A DNA stretch of 64,000 nt, from contig DBNW01000053.1 of assembly GCA_002299425.1 (NCBI GenBank), forward strand, positions 62,481 through 126,480, read 5' to 3'. The notes under the pieces were generated by a model that worked only from the letters and a program-made list of their open reading frames with translations, searched no databases and was not told the origin of the DNA. Origin of the DNA: Methylococcaceae bacterium UBA662 (GTDB lineage Bacteria; Pseudomonadota; Gammaproteobacteria; Methylococcales; Methylomonadaceae). Of this stretch, positions 57,001 through 64,000 are shown piece after piece. How positions within the stretch are numbered: position 1 is the stretch's first letter; the number at the start of each line of letters is the position of its first letter. Position numbers and translations under genes: made by a program.

Positions 57001-57397
57001 CTTTATTACCAACGAACTGGTCAACTGGACCTTAAGCGACGCCGTCACCCGCGTGGTTATCCCGGTCGGTATCGCCTACGGTTCTGATGCAGAAAAAGCC
57101 CACCAAATCATGATGGACACTATCACCGCTACTCCCTTAGTGCTGACAGACCCAGAACCCTGTGTGTTATTTATGGAGTTCGGCGATAACGCCCTGATTT
57201 TTTCGGTGCGGGTGTTCGTCAGTGAAATGGCGCACCGCCTGCCCCTCATTCACAACTTGCATATGCGCTTGGAAAAAGCGTTGCGCGATAACAACATAGA
57301 AATACCCCTACCCCAACACCATGTGCATATTCGCTCTTCAACACCGATACCGCCGGTTGCTCATCAGGAATGGCAACGGGCTTTTGTATCTCGTTAA
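54002..57397 (+). CDS. MscK/KefA-type mechanosensitive channel
   Basis: 1131 aa from the ATG at 54002 (MRFLTFVFLL; the ATG at 53984 would precede the signal peptide). Order: signal peptide, a long periplasmic coiled-coil region (about 35-490), a set of about 8-11 membrane spans (about 500-920), then the MscS core. The core has a pore helix and beta domain (VAALGVGLGFGLQEIFANL, FERPIRIGDTVTIGE, about 930-990), followed by a cytoplasmic vestibule. This is the MscK/KefA architecture, gating on membrane tension and, in E. coli MscK, on K+. Likely relieves hypoosmotic stress. Confidence 0.92.
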   Translation: MRFLTFVFLLAAMPCLATVATSTEPPYTQARLQDKINDLDGKQDIEDGIKSRLLTLYRSAKNNLDTLDAFIQRKAAFKRSIKEAPLETKRLQNEINQLQAQLAQQVPEDFSRISTEELEQRLILEKEKISGLDEQIKKLANEQVLQNSRPPLIRSEMVAAQQEIDTSQKKLEGLSLSDKTKPEIEAEQIYLKTAMDARAAELNSLEIEAISNPSRIERLQAKLLWLSLQKDSKNHVVAAIESLLAERRQKDAKQAQDALTQAEKELAGKPAVIQAITHENIRYSQELQGITDNIEHLLSQKTLLDSKALAIEEDFKDADKKIALASVSPALGKILREQRRNLALDSQLATWAETVQNETALASLSVYRVEERLKKLLDSDTVLKELMVSQVPETLLPQQRMMIQAELRVLLNSQKDLLNKLEAAGKTYLRALGEFDFTREQMAAKTKRFADYLDENLLWVPSANPINMNFPADLLESMRMLISPSDWAAVAKDSLNAVAKWPFATATAALGWLLLLVSRGQCKKQLVLATQRLGKPYTDRFAHTLMALLYTASLVLPLPVLAYGWGWLLSNPNDGSHFGKAVGVGLQSAAVAFVFLQFVYQLFASNGVFRRHFHWQKDSVLLFRAHMGWLRWVVVPTAFLISITHASPDLTHSDSLGRLALIVVLAGLSVFLYRLLNPQRCIVQPFLLAHPHSWANKLRLFWFPFAVLCPIVFIGFAATGYYLSALELQQKLMVTLRFMFLVLIIHQLVLRWLTLVNRQIAFENIRKKKKAATQSEKHPVPQGGEERVLPIDEYLIDIPKINAQTMKLLAMCISFALLVGLWLIWGNILPAFSFLDQIVLWQHETLIDKQLAMQPITLTNLLLALLYGFVMMVSVANFSGLMELLLFGRMDVEAGSRYAINQIAKYVMVSIGLFVIVNELGGSWSQLQWLVAALGVGLGFGLQEIFANLVSGIILLFERPIRIGDTVTIGEVTGKVCRIQMRATTIMDWDQKELIVPNKTFITNELVNWTLSDAVTRVVIPVGIAYGSDAEKAHQIMMDTITATPLVLTDPEPCVLFMEFGDNALIFSVRVFVSEMAHRLPLIHNLHMRLEKALRDNNIEIPLPQHHVHIRSSTPIPPVAHQEWQRAFVSR

Positions 57398-57510
57398 ACG
57401 TGCGACCGATAAACCCCACGCTATTACCGATACCGAGGCGCTGCTTTAAAATGAGCTGTTTTAAATTGCCCGAACACCCTCGCTTCCCTGCTCTAGCCGG
57501 TGCTTGATCC

Positions 57511-59400
57511 ATGTTGAACTTTAAAAATCTCACCTTGCGTAGAGGTGTCAAGCAATTGTTTGCTAACGCCTCATTCATTCTGCACAAAGGCCAAAAAATA
57601 GGCTTCACCGGTGCTAACGGGGTTGGTAAGTCCAGCCTGTTTGCGTTGGTTAGGGGCGAACTCTACCCCGATGAGGGCGAATTCATGATGCCGCCCAATC
57701 TGACCGTGGCTTATGTCGCCCAGGAAACACCCGCCGTCAACTGCCCGGCGATTGAGTACGTCATCGACGGCGATCAAGCACTACGCCAATTGCAACGGCA
57801 ATTGCAGCTTGCCGAACAACAAAATGACGGCATCAAGCTGGCCGAACTGCATGCCACTTTGGATGTTATAGGCGGTTACAGTGCCCGCATCCGGGCTTCG
57901 CGGCTGCTGGACGGCTTAGGTTTTAGCACAGCACAGGAGCAGCAACCGGTCAGCACTTTCTCCGGCGGTTGGCGCATGCGCCTGAATTTAGGCCAAGCGC
58001 TGATGTGCCGTTCCGATGTGTTGCTGTTAGATGAACCGACCAACCACTTGGATTTGGACGCCGTCATCTGGCTGCAAGACTGGTTATGCAAATACCCTGG
58101 CACCTTGCTGCTGATTTCTCATGACCGCGATTTTCTCGATACCATCACCAGCCACATCGTTCACATCGAACAAAACAAAGCCGAACTGTACACGGGTAAT
58201 TATTCTGCCTTTGAACGCATGCGCGCGGAACGCTTAGCGCAGCAACAAGCCGCCTACCAAAAACAACAGCGCGAGATGGCACATATTCAAAGCTTTATCG
58301 ATCGTTTCAAGGCGCAGGCCACCAAGGCGCGGCAGGCGCAAAGCCGCATTAAGGCCTTGGAACGCATGGAAGTGATTGCCCAAGCCCATGTCGATTCGCC
58401 GTTTACCTTCACTTTCCCGGATCCGGGCCGTTTGCCTAATCCATTGCTTAAGCTGGATAAAGCCGACATCGGCTACGGCGACACGATCATCGTCAAACAG
58501 GTGGGCTTGTCGATTGTACCCGGCGACCGCATCGGTCTGTTAGGGCCGAACGGAGCCGGCAAATCCAGCCTAATTAAAGTGCTGGCGGGGGACATGCTGC
58601 CGTTAACCGGCACACGGCTGCCTGCTGACGCGCTACGGATTGGTTATTTTGCCCAGCACCAACTGGAACAATTGCGCTTGGACGAAAGCCCGTTGTGGCA
58701 TCTGCAACAACTGAACAAACAAGCAAGCGAACGTGATTTGCGTCACTTCTTAGGCGGTTTTGATTTTCAAGGCGACAAAGTAATGGAACCGGTTAGGCCG
58801 TTTTCCGGCGGAGAAAAAGCCCGCTTAGTGCTGGCCTTACTGGTTTACCAAAACCCCAATCTGTTGTTGCTGGATGAGCCCACCAACCACCTAGACTTGG
58901 AAATGCGCCACGCGCTGAACGTCGCCTTGCAAGATTACCAAGGCGCATTGGTGGTGGTTTCCCATGACCGCCACTTGCTGCGCAGCGTCACCGACCGGCT
59001 GTTGTTGGTGGCCGACGCTCAAGTGCAAGCCTTCGATGGCGATCTGGACGATTACCGCGATTGGTTAAATGGACAGAGAAAAAACACAGACAACCAACCG
59101 CTCACTGTGGACAACGGAACGGTGTTATCCCGCAAAGACTTGCGTAAACAAGACGCCGAACGCCGACAGCGACAGAAACCGTTGCTGGATGCCTTGAAAA
59201 AAGCAGAACAAGCCGTAGAAAAATACCACAACGAACAACGTGACTTAGAACGCCAACTAGCCGAACCTGACATCTACGCCGACACGCAAAAACAGCGTCT
59301 GAAACAACTACTAGAACGCAAAGCTCAAGTTGATAAAGCCTTAGAGAACGCCGAGACCGATTGGCTGGAAGCCGAGGAACGCTTGCAGGAGGCGGATTAG
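57511..59400 (+). CDS. yheS: ABC-F family ATPase, YheS type
   Basis: 629 aa soluble protein with two ATP-binding cassettes and no membrane span. Walker A loops are GANGVGKSSL (about 34) and GPNGAGKSSL (about 346). Signatures are FSGGWRMR and FSGGEKAR, with LLLDEPTNHLDL twice. The inter-cassette P-site tRNA-interaction motif region and the C-terminal coiled coil (about 530-629) fit a ribosome-acting ABC-F protein. The sequence follows E. coli YheS through the whole chain. Physiological role of YheS is not settled. Confidence 0.94.
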   Translation: MLNFKNLTLRRGVKQLFANASFILHKGQKIGFTGANGVGKSSLFALVRGELYPDEGEFMMPPNLTVAYVAQETPAVNCPAIEYVIDGDQALRQLQRQLQLAEQQNDGIKLAELHATLDVIGGYSARIRASRLLDGLGFSTAQEQQPVSTFSGGWRMRLNLGQALMCRSDVLLLDEPTNHLDLDAVIWLQDWLCKYPGTLLLISHDRDFLDTITSHIVHIEQNKAELYTGNYSAFERMRAERLAQQQAAYQKQQREMAHIQSFIDRFKAQATKARQAQSRIKALERMEVIAQAHVDSPFTFTFPDPGRLPNPLLKLDKADIGYGDTIIVKQVGLSIVPGDRIGLLGPNGAGKSSLIKVLAGDMLPLTGTRLPADALRIGYFAQHQLEQLRLDESPLWHLQQLNKQASERDLRHFLGGFDFQGDKVMEPVRPFSGGEKARLVLALLVYQNPNLLLLDEPTNHLDLEMRHALNVALQDYQGALVVVSHDRHLLRSVTDRLLLVADAQVQAFDGDLDDYRDWLNGQRKNTDNQPLTVDNGTVLSRKDLRKQDAERRQRQKPLLDALKKAEQAVEKYHNEQRDLERQLAEPDIYADTQKQRLKQLLERKAQVDKALENAETDWLEAEERLQEAD

Positions 59401-59505
59401 TGAGTAGCCTCCATACCGCTTTGCACAACGCGCGTGCTGCTTGTTGGTCAAGCCGTTGTCGGTCAGAACAGTTCGGTTTTTAAGATCACTTAAAATCAAA
59501 TACCT

Positions 59506-59531
59506 CTTGAAAAATCCAGCTTAACCCCCAT
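59506..59531 (+). promoter_or_regulatory. Sigma-32 (RpoH) heat-shock promoter of htpG
   Basis: CTTGAAA (59506-59512), 13-base spacer, CCCCAT (59526-59531), both perfect to the sigma-32 consensus, 46 bases before the htpG start. Predicts heat induction. Confidence 0.88.
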
Positions 59532-59577
59532 CGTTTAGGGCGATTCATTTACCTCTCAATAAAAAGGAGACCTCAAC

Positions 59578-61536
59578 GTGACTGTTGAAGCACACAAAGA
59601 AACCCTAGGGTTTCAAACCGAAGTCAAGCACCTGCTGCATTTGATGATTCATTCCTTGTACAGCAACAAAGAAATTTTTCTGCGCGAGTTGATCTCAAAC
59701 GCTTCGGACGCCGCCGACAAGCTGCGCTTTTCGGCCTTGTCCAACGACAGCCTGTACGAAGGCGACAGCGAGCTGAAAATCCGCCTGGAGTTTAACAAAG
59801 ACCAGCGCACCGTCACCGTCATCGACAACGGCATCGGCATGAGCCGCGAGGAAGTGCAGGAGCATATCGGCACCATCGCCAAATCCGGCACCAAGCAATT
59901 TTTTGATGCGTTGACCGGCGACCAAGCCAAAGACAGCGAGTTGATCGGCCAATTCGGCGTCGGTTTTTATTCTTCTTTTATCATCGCCGACAAAGTCATC
60001 TTGACCACCCGCAAGGCGGGTGCGCCGATAGACCAAGGCGTGCGCTGGGAGTCGGCGGGCGAAGGCGATTACACGCTGGAAACGGTCGAAAAACCCCAAC
60101 GCGGCACTGAAATCGTCCTGCATTTGCGCGCAGGCGAAGACGAGTTTTTAGACAACTGGCGCCTGCGCTCGATTGTGCGGAAATTCTCCGACCATATTTC
60201 CCTGCCCATCGTCATGGACAAGGAAGTGATGCCGGAAATGGATTTTGATGAAGCAGAAACTGCCGAGGGCGAGGAAAAAGCCGAAAAAGCCAAGCCGGAA
60301 CCCCAAATCGTCGAGGAAACCATCAACAGTGCCTCGGCATTGTGGGCTAAAGCCCGCCAGGACATTTCCGACAACGATTACAACGAATTCTACAAACACG
60401 TCGCGCACGATTTCCAAGACCCGCTAGCCCATGTCCACAGCAAGGTCGAAGGCAGCAACGAATACACCTTGCTGCTGTATGTGCCCTCCCGCGCGCCGTT
60501 CGATTTGTGGGACCGCGACAACAAGCACGGCGTGAAACTGTACATCAAAAAAGTGTTCATCACCGACGACGCCGAGCAGTTGATGCCACGCTACCTGCGC
60601 TTCATTAAAGGTGTTATCGACGCCAATTCCCTGCCGCTGAACGTGTCGCGGGAAATCCTGCAACAAAGCAAACAAATCAACACTATAAAATCCGGTGCGG
60701 TAAAAAAAGTGGTGGGCATGCTGGAAAACCTCGCCAAAAACGAAGCGGAAAAATACGCAACCTTCTGGAAAGAATTTGGCAATGTCATCAAGGAAGGCCC
60801 GATTGAAGACCACGCCAACAAAGACCGTGTGGCCAAGCTGTTGCGCTTTAGCTCCACCCATACCGACCACAGCCAGCAAGATGTCAGCTTGGAAGCTTAC
60901 GTCAGCCGCATGAAGGAAGGCCAGGAGAAAATTTACTACATCACCGCCGACAGCTTTGCCGCCGCGAAAAACAGCCCACATCTGGAGATTTTCCGCAAAA
61001 AAGGCATTGAAGTGCTGTTGCTGTCCGACCGGGTCGATGAATGGCTGGTGTCCTCATTGACCGAATTTGACGGCAAACACCTGCAATCGGTCGCTAAGGG
61101 TGAATTGGATTTAGGGCTGTTAGCCGACAGCGAGGACGACAAAAAAGCTCAGGAAGAAGCTAACAAAGATTTTGCATCGGTGTTGCAGCAAATCAAGGAG
61201 GTCTTAGGCGATAAAATTAAGGAAGTGCGCCTGACCCATCGCCTGACCGAATCCCCCGCTTGTTTGGTGTCCGATGTTTACGGCATGAGCCTGAACATGG
61301 AGCGCATCATGAAAGAGGCGGGGCAGTCGATGAATTTTAGCAGCAAGCCGATTTTTGAAATCAACCCCAGCCACGCACTGGTCGCTAAGCTAAAAAACGA
61401 GCAGGACGACAGCCGTTTCGCCGATTTAACGCACATTTTGTTCGACCAGGCCCTGCTGGCCGAAGGCGGGCAGTTGGACGACCCGGCGGCGTTCGTGCAC
61501 AAGCTGAACGGCTTGTTGCAGGGGTTGCTGCATTAA
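59578..61536 (+). CDS. htpG: Chaperone HtpG (Hsp90)
   Basis: Homodimeric ATP-driven chaperone. The N-terminal GHKL ATPase has [18 protein letters not shown] (Glu and Asn, about 37-54), VIDNGIGM (about 81-88), and [11 protein letters not shown] (about 122-132). Middle-domain and C-terminal dimer regions are intact ([21 protein letters not shown]). GTG start preceded by AAAGGAG. At 652 aa it is close to the family norm. Own sigma-32 promoter and own terminator, so it is a single-gene heat-shock unit. Confidence 0.97.
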   Translation: MTVEAHKETLGFQTEVKHLLHLMIHSLYSNKEIFLRELISNASDAADKLRFSALSNDSLYEGDSELKIRLEFNKDQRTVTVIDNGIGMSREEVQEHIGTIAKSGTKQFFDALTGDQAKDSELIGQFGVGFYSSFIIADKVILTTRKAGAPIDQGVRWESAGEGDYTLETVEKPQRGTEIVLHLRAGEDEFLDNWRLRSIVRKFSDHISLPIVMDKEVMPEMDFDEAETAEGEEKAEKAKPEPQIVEETINSASALWAKARQDISDNDYNEFYKHVAHDFQDPLAHVHSKVEGSNEYTLLLYVPSRAPFDLWDRDNKHGVKLYIKKVFITDDAEQLMPRYLRFIKGVIDANSLPLNVSREILQQSKQINTIKSGAVKKVVGMLENLAKNEAEKYATFWKEFGNVIKEGPIEDHANKDRVAKLLRFSSTHTDHSQQDVSLEAYVSRMKEGQEKIYYITADSFAAAKNSPHLEIFRKKGIEVLLLSDRVDEWLVSSLTEFDGKHLQSVAKGELDLGLLADSEDDKKAQEEANKDFASVLQQIKEVLGDKIKEVRLTHRLTESPACLVSDVYGMSLNMERIMKEAGQSMNFSSKPIFEINPSHALVAKLKNEQDDSRFADLTHILFDQALLAEGGQLDDPAAFVHKLNGLLQGLLH

Positions 61537-61550
61537 ATTTTAACGCGAAG

Positions 61551-61577
61551 AAAAGGCCGGTTTGACCGGCCTTTTTT
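61551..61577 (+). terminator. Rho-independent terminator of htpG
   Basis: 11-bp stem (arms 61551-61561 and 61565-61575) with a 3-base loop and a T run to 61577, 15 bases after the htpG stop. The A-rich 5' arm makes it usable also for the minus-strand TM2 gene. Confidence 0.9.
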
Positions 61578-61618
61578 ACGGGGTTGGTTTTCTAAGTCAA
61601 ACAGCACTAGCACGGGTA

Positions 61619-62035
61619 TTATTTTAGCGGTCTGCCCTTAGCGTCTTTATTGATGTGTCCGGCAAAAATAAGGACGGTTTCGATAAATCCCCACAAAACA
61701 CCGTAGCCTTGGGTTAACACCGTTACAGCCAGTTGCGCTAAGCCTATTTTGTAAAACCCTAGATAAAACCGGTGAACACCAGCGAAACCAAAAACCAAGC
61801 CTAACGCCGCTGCTAAGTATTTGTATTTTACTGGCTTGGTTTTTTCCAGATACGCGCCTACCAGGCTAACCTGTTGCGCAGCACCCCCGCTGACCTCAAA
61901 ACGGACATCATCCCCGGGTTCTGGCGGAACCTCAAGTTGCCAATCAGCGGCGTGGAATGGATAAAGCTGACCATTGCTGGCAATGGTGCCGGTTTGGTTT
62001 TGCTCGTCGTAACTTTCAATGTGTCCTGTTATCAT
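61619..62035 (-). CDS. TM2-domain protein with N-terminal small beta domain
   Basis: 138 aa. The first 60 residues form a compact beta-rich unit with a cold-shock-like pattern (GHIESYDEQNQTGTIASNGQ, GDDVRFEV). After a short linker, two membrane helices with the TM2 signature follow: AALGLVFGFAGVHRFYLGFYKIGLAQL (about 77-103) and a second span to about 125, then a basic tail. A TTG upstream at 62041 is possible, but the ATG at 62035 was chosen. TM2 proteins have no established function; the beta domain may bind nucleic acid or be a membrane-proximal sensor. Confidence 0.8.
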   Translation of the reverse strand: MITGHIESYDEQNQTGTIASNGQLYPFHAADWQLEVPPEPGDDVRFEVSGGAAQQVSLVGAYLEKTKPVKYKYLAAALGLVFGFAGVHRFYLGFYKIGLAQLAVTVLTQGYGVLWGFIETVLIFAGHINKDAKGRPLK

Positions 62036-62068
62036 TTTCAATGACTGGTTTGTGGTTTACGGTGAGGG

Positions 62069-62512
62069 TTAATCATCTTTCAGGCGCACCGCCAGCACAT
62101 CGCATTGGGCATGGTGCAGTACGCCGTCGGCGGTTGAACCCAACAACAAAGCCCAGCCATGGCGACCGTGTGAGCCTAAAACGATCAAATCGACCTGATT
62201 TTCCACGGCAATCCTGACAATTTCTGCTTTCGGGCTGCCCACTTCAATCCAGCAGTCATCGTCATGGACATTCAAATTTTTTGCCAAACCAACCAGCCTT
62301 TTTTTGGCCGCCGCCGTCAATTCGGCCATCAGGTCTAAGTCAACGGGTATGTCGCCGCCAAAACCGGCATCGGTGATGGGTACGCTGTCCACTACATGAA
62401 TGAGGCTTAACTTGGCTTGGTAGTTATCGGCCAAATCTTTGCCCCGGCAAACCACCGCTTGGTCTTGTTCGTAAAAATCCACCGCCAGCAAAATATGTTT
62501 GTACGGGTGCAT
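62069..62512 (-). CDS. Universal stress protein (UspA family)
   Basis: 147 aa from the ATG at 62512, preceded by GGAGGGG; an in-frame start 42 codons upstream is unlikely. One Usp domain: HILLAVDFYEQD near the start and the nucleotide-binding C-terminal motif GSHGRHGWALLLGSTADGV (G2xG9xGS/T type, about 114-132), so it probably binds ATP. The monomer length fits a homodimer. Its gene is 33 bases upstream of the TM2 gene on the same strand, so they may be co-transcribed. Confidence 0.9.
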   Translation of the reverse strand: MHPYKHILLAVDFYEQDQAVVCRGKDLADNYQAKLSLIHVVDSVPITDAGFGGDIPVDLDLMAELTAAAKKRLVGLAKNLNVHDDDCWIEVGSPKAEIVRIAVENQVDLIVLGSHGRHGWALLLGSTADGVLHHAQCDVLAVRLKDD

Positions 62513-62679
62513 GACCCCTCCGTGTGTTATTTTTTGTTGAAAAAAGTGTATTGGGTAGACGTTATTGCCTGTGATTATACCCTGATAAAACGGATCAGCC
62601 ATTGGTTTCCCCTTCGTACTTGATGTGGGCAAGCCCAATAAAAGCAGTTAATTCTTTCTAGGAAACCGGATTCAGTACC

Positions 62680-63666
62680 ATGACAAAAGCATTGAGCGCA
62701 ATCCAACACGAACGCATTGAAACAGCCATCCGCTTAGGTACCTCGGCTTATATCGAATCGCGGCGGCAACAGATTAAGCCCTTCGTTGACCGAAATTTTT
62801 CATTCAAAGGTGCCTGGCACATCAACAAAAAAGCAATAGGCTGGGATATGGCCCGAGCTCCCGCTAACCTGCTGTGGACGCCGGTTTATTTTTTTGGCTC
62901 TGTGCTGGGTAGCAACATGCTGCGCAAACTGCGCCTGGAACAAACCGCTAAACGGTTAGAAAATCTGCCGCCCGGTTGGCGTACCGATGTGGAGCAAGAA
63001 TTAGAATGGTTGTTGTATGCTGAATTCCTGGAATTGCCTTTTGCCACAGACGAGCGCTGCTGCACTAAAAATGCTTGGCTTGAGGCCATTTTGGCACAGC
63101 CCGAGTTTCTTTACTTGCTGGAAGAAACCTTAAGGCCCGCAGCAGAACAAAAAGATGACCCGCAGTTCCGCCAAAACCTAGAGGCGAAGCTGTCAACTTA
63201 CATCGACAACCGGAAAGATGTCGCCGAAATAGCCTCGATGCTGCTTGGTGTGGCGGTGGGGCTGACCGCTTTCAAGCAACTGGGCCTAGGCTCGCTTAGT
63301 CTAGGCCAAGCGGCCGCTTCCGCCTTAGCCACAAACTTGGCGGTGTCCCACTTTTTTTTAGGTCCAACCCTAGGCGGGGTTTTTTATTCGCTATTTCCTG
63401 CGGCTGCATCAGCCGGTTTGCTGATAAGTGTCACTGGCGGTGTGGCACTAGTGGCCGGAATGGTGGCTGCATTTTCTGGGTTTGTTACCGATCCGGTGCA
63501 GAAAGCCTTGGGTTTTCATCAAAAAAAATTAGAGAAGCTGGTAGACGCACTGGAAAATCAGCTCACGGATGCCAACGACCAAACCTACGGCTACAAAGAC
63601 GGCATGGTAGCCCGATTGCTGGACGTTCTGGATATGCTGGCGGTTGTCGTCTCAAAAGCCCATTAA
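62680..63666 (+). CDS. Conserved hypothetical protein, DUF6635-like
   Basis: 328 aa. The N-terminal third (YIESRRQQIKPFVDRNFSFKG, GWDMARAPANLLWTPVYF) resembles what I remember of DUF6635 proteins, an assignment of modest confidence. The middle (about 95-185) is a soluble acidic helical region with a Cys pair. The C-terminal part contains a glycine/alanine-rich hydrophobic stretch of several helices (about 186-270, LGVAVGLTAFKQLGLGSLSLG), so it is probably membrane-associated. Divergent from the universal stress gene. No catalytic motif visible. Confidence 0.65.
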   Translation: MTKALSAIQHERIETAIRLGTSAYIESRRQQIKPFVDRNFSFKGAWHINKKAIGWDMARAPANLLWTPVYFFGSVLGSNMLRKLRLEQTAKRLENLPPGWRTDVEQELEWLLYAEFLELPFATDERCCTKNAWLEAILAQPEFLYLLEETLRPAAEQKDDPQFRQNLEAKLSTYIDNRKDVAEIASMLLGVAVGLTAFKQLGLGSLSLGQAAASALATNLAVSHFFLGPTLGGVFYSLFPAAASAGLLISVTGGVALVAGMVAAFSGFVTDPVQKALGFHQKKLEKLVDALENQLTDANDQTYGYKDGMVARLLDVLDMLAVVVSKAH

Positions 63667-63706
63667 AGTTTGCCTGATTGGCAACAATATACCTTAATCC
63701 TATTGT

Positions 63707-63721
63707 GTGAAATGCCCTGTT
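63707..63721 (+). repeat. 15-base direct repeat, copy 1 (possible activator site)
   Basis: GTGAAATGCCCTGTT, identical to 63840-63854. Centred about 215 bases before the predicted sigma-54 transcription start. Confidence 0.7.
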
Positions 63722-63839
63722 GTGTTTAAAAAAATCACCGTAATAAGTTCATTTTAATGTAGTTTTTTTTCAGGGCAATGTCGGTCCGTCGTTAAAAACA
63801 CACTAAATGAGTCATATCACTTTGTTTTTTTAAAATCGC

Positions 63840-63854
63840 GTGAAATGCCCTGTT
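63840..63854 (+). repeat. 15-base direct repeat, copy 2 (possible activator site)
   Basis: GTGAAATGCCCTGTT, identical to 63707-63721. Centred about 82 bases before the predicted sigma-54 transcription start, a normal enhancer distance. Confidence 0.7.
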
Positions 63855-63902
63855 TTTTTACGATTCACAGCGGCAATAGATTGTTATAAAACAGTTTTTT
63901 TA

Positions 63903-63918
63903 TGGCACAGTTAGTGCT
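63903..63918 (+). promoter_or_regulatory. Candidate sigma-54 (RpoN) promoter facing out of the window
   Basis: TGGCAC (63903-63908), five bases, then GTGCT (63914-63918): the -24 GG and -12 GC pairs are both present at exact spacing. One mismatch to the TTGC core (G for T). The downstream leader to 64000 contains no start codon with a ribosome site that I can recognise. Confidence 0.65.
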
Positions 63919-64000
63919 TTGTTAAGCCATGCGGAGGCATAGGGCAACCTGTTACTGTTTAAACGTCTGCCTTTTAACCCGCGGCTTCCCGTATCTGCCC

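Larger units (their letters stand above)
63667..63902. other. AT-rich upstream region of a gene beyond the window
   Basis: No coding sequence is seen. It contains a 15-base direct repeat (listed separately), an inverted near-copy CAGGGCAATGTC at 63771-63782, and several T runs. Interpreted as the control region for the sigma-54 promoter that follows. Confidence 0.55.

Noticed and set aside
63921..64000. Possible riboswitch (cyclic di-GMP-I-like) from AGGCATAGGGCAACC
   Set aside because: Only the first conserved stretch is roughly similar; the second half of the motif and the tetraloop receptor cannot be found before the window ends.

Overview
The window reads as chromosomal DNA of a gammaproteobacterium. 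Gene order pilMNOPQ-aroK-aroB-(AAA/DamX-like)-hemE, the YheS-type ABC-F protein, RecC, UbiC and class I GlnS all point there. A PEP-CTERM protein, a TIGR04073 (exosortase-associated) protein and a gnd-zwf-pgl block would suit a Methylococcales-type methanotroph. That is inference only, because no methane oxidation gene is present. No insertion sequence, prophage, CRISPR array or rRNA was seen.

Layout. 22-8965 (+): type IV pilus alignment/secretin operon, then shikimate pathway genes, a short AAA ATPase with a C-terminal membrane anchor, and hemE. 9097-14216: an accessory-looking locus of a Ca2+-type P-ATPase with an HMA2-like N-terminal domain, overlapped by a divergent SAM-synthetase homologue that has lost several active-site residues. 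These converge on a minus-strand pair encoding a free HMA2-like protein and a DUF5132-like protein. 14368-17562 (-): dienelactone hydrolase, low-Mr phosphatase, purB and a small membrane protein made of two repeats. 17855-21583: tRNA-Leu(CAA), ridA, recG, ubiC and a lipoprotein. 21640-32080: YgjP-like metalloprotein, BAX-inhibitor-like protein, TIGR04073 protein, orphan LuxR-type regulator, DUF748 protein, a large secreted nuclease of the ExeM/NucH type and a PEP-CTERM protein. 32241-39848: glnS, a TgpA-like transglutaminase, and a two-gene partner-switching module: CBS-PP2C-HATPase protein plus a STAS-STAS-PhnD-like fusion. 40033-46270 (-): one operon of a two-domain glycosyltransferase, two sulfotransferase-like proteins and lpxD. 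46582-46832: two identical tRNA-Phe genes. 46882-53781 (+): recC, then gnd, zwf and pgl (oxidative pentose phosphate pathway). 54002-63666: MscK-like channel, yheS, htpG behind a textbook sigma-32 promoter, a TM2 protein, a universal stress protein and a DUF6635-like protein. The window ends in a strong sigma-54 promoter candidate with an upstream direct repeat, driving a gene beyond the right edge.

The loci I consider most likely to hold undescribed biology are the ATPase/MetK-like/HMA2/DUF5132 locus and the STAS-STAS-binding-protein/PP2C pair. After these come the sulfotransferase-lpxD operon and the sigma-54 region. Domain assignments are by motif recognition from memory; no database search was run.
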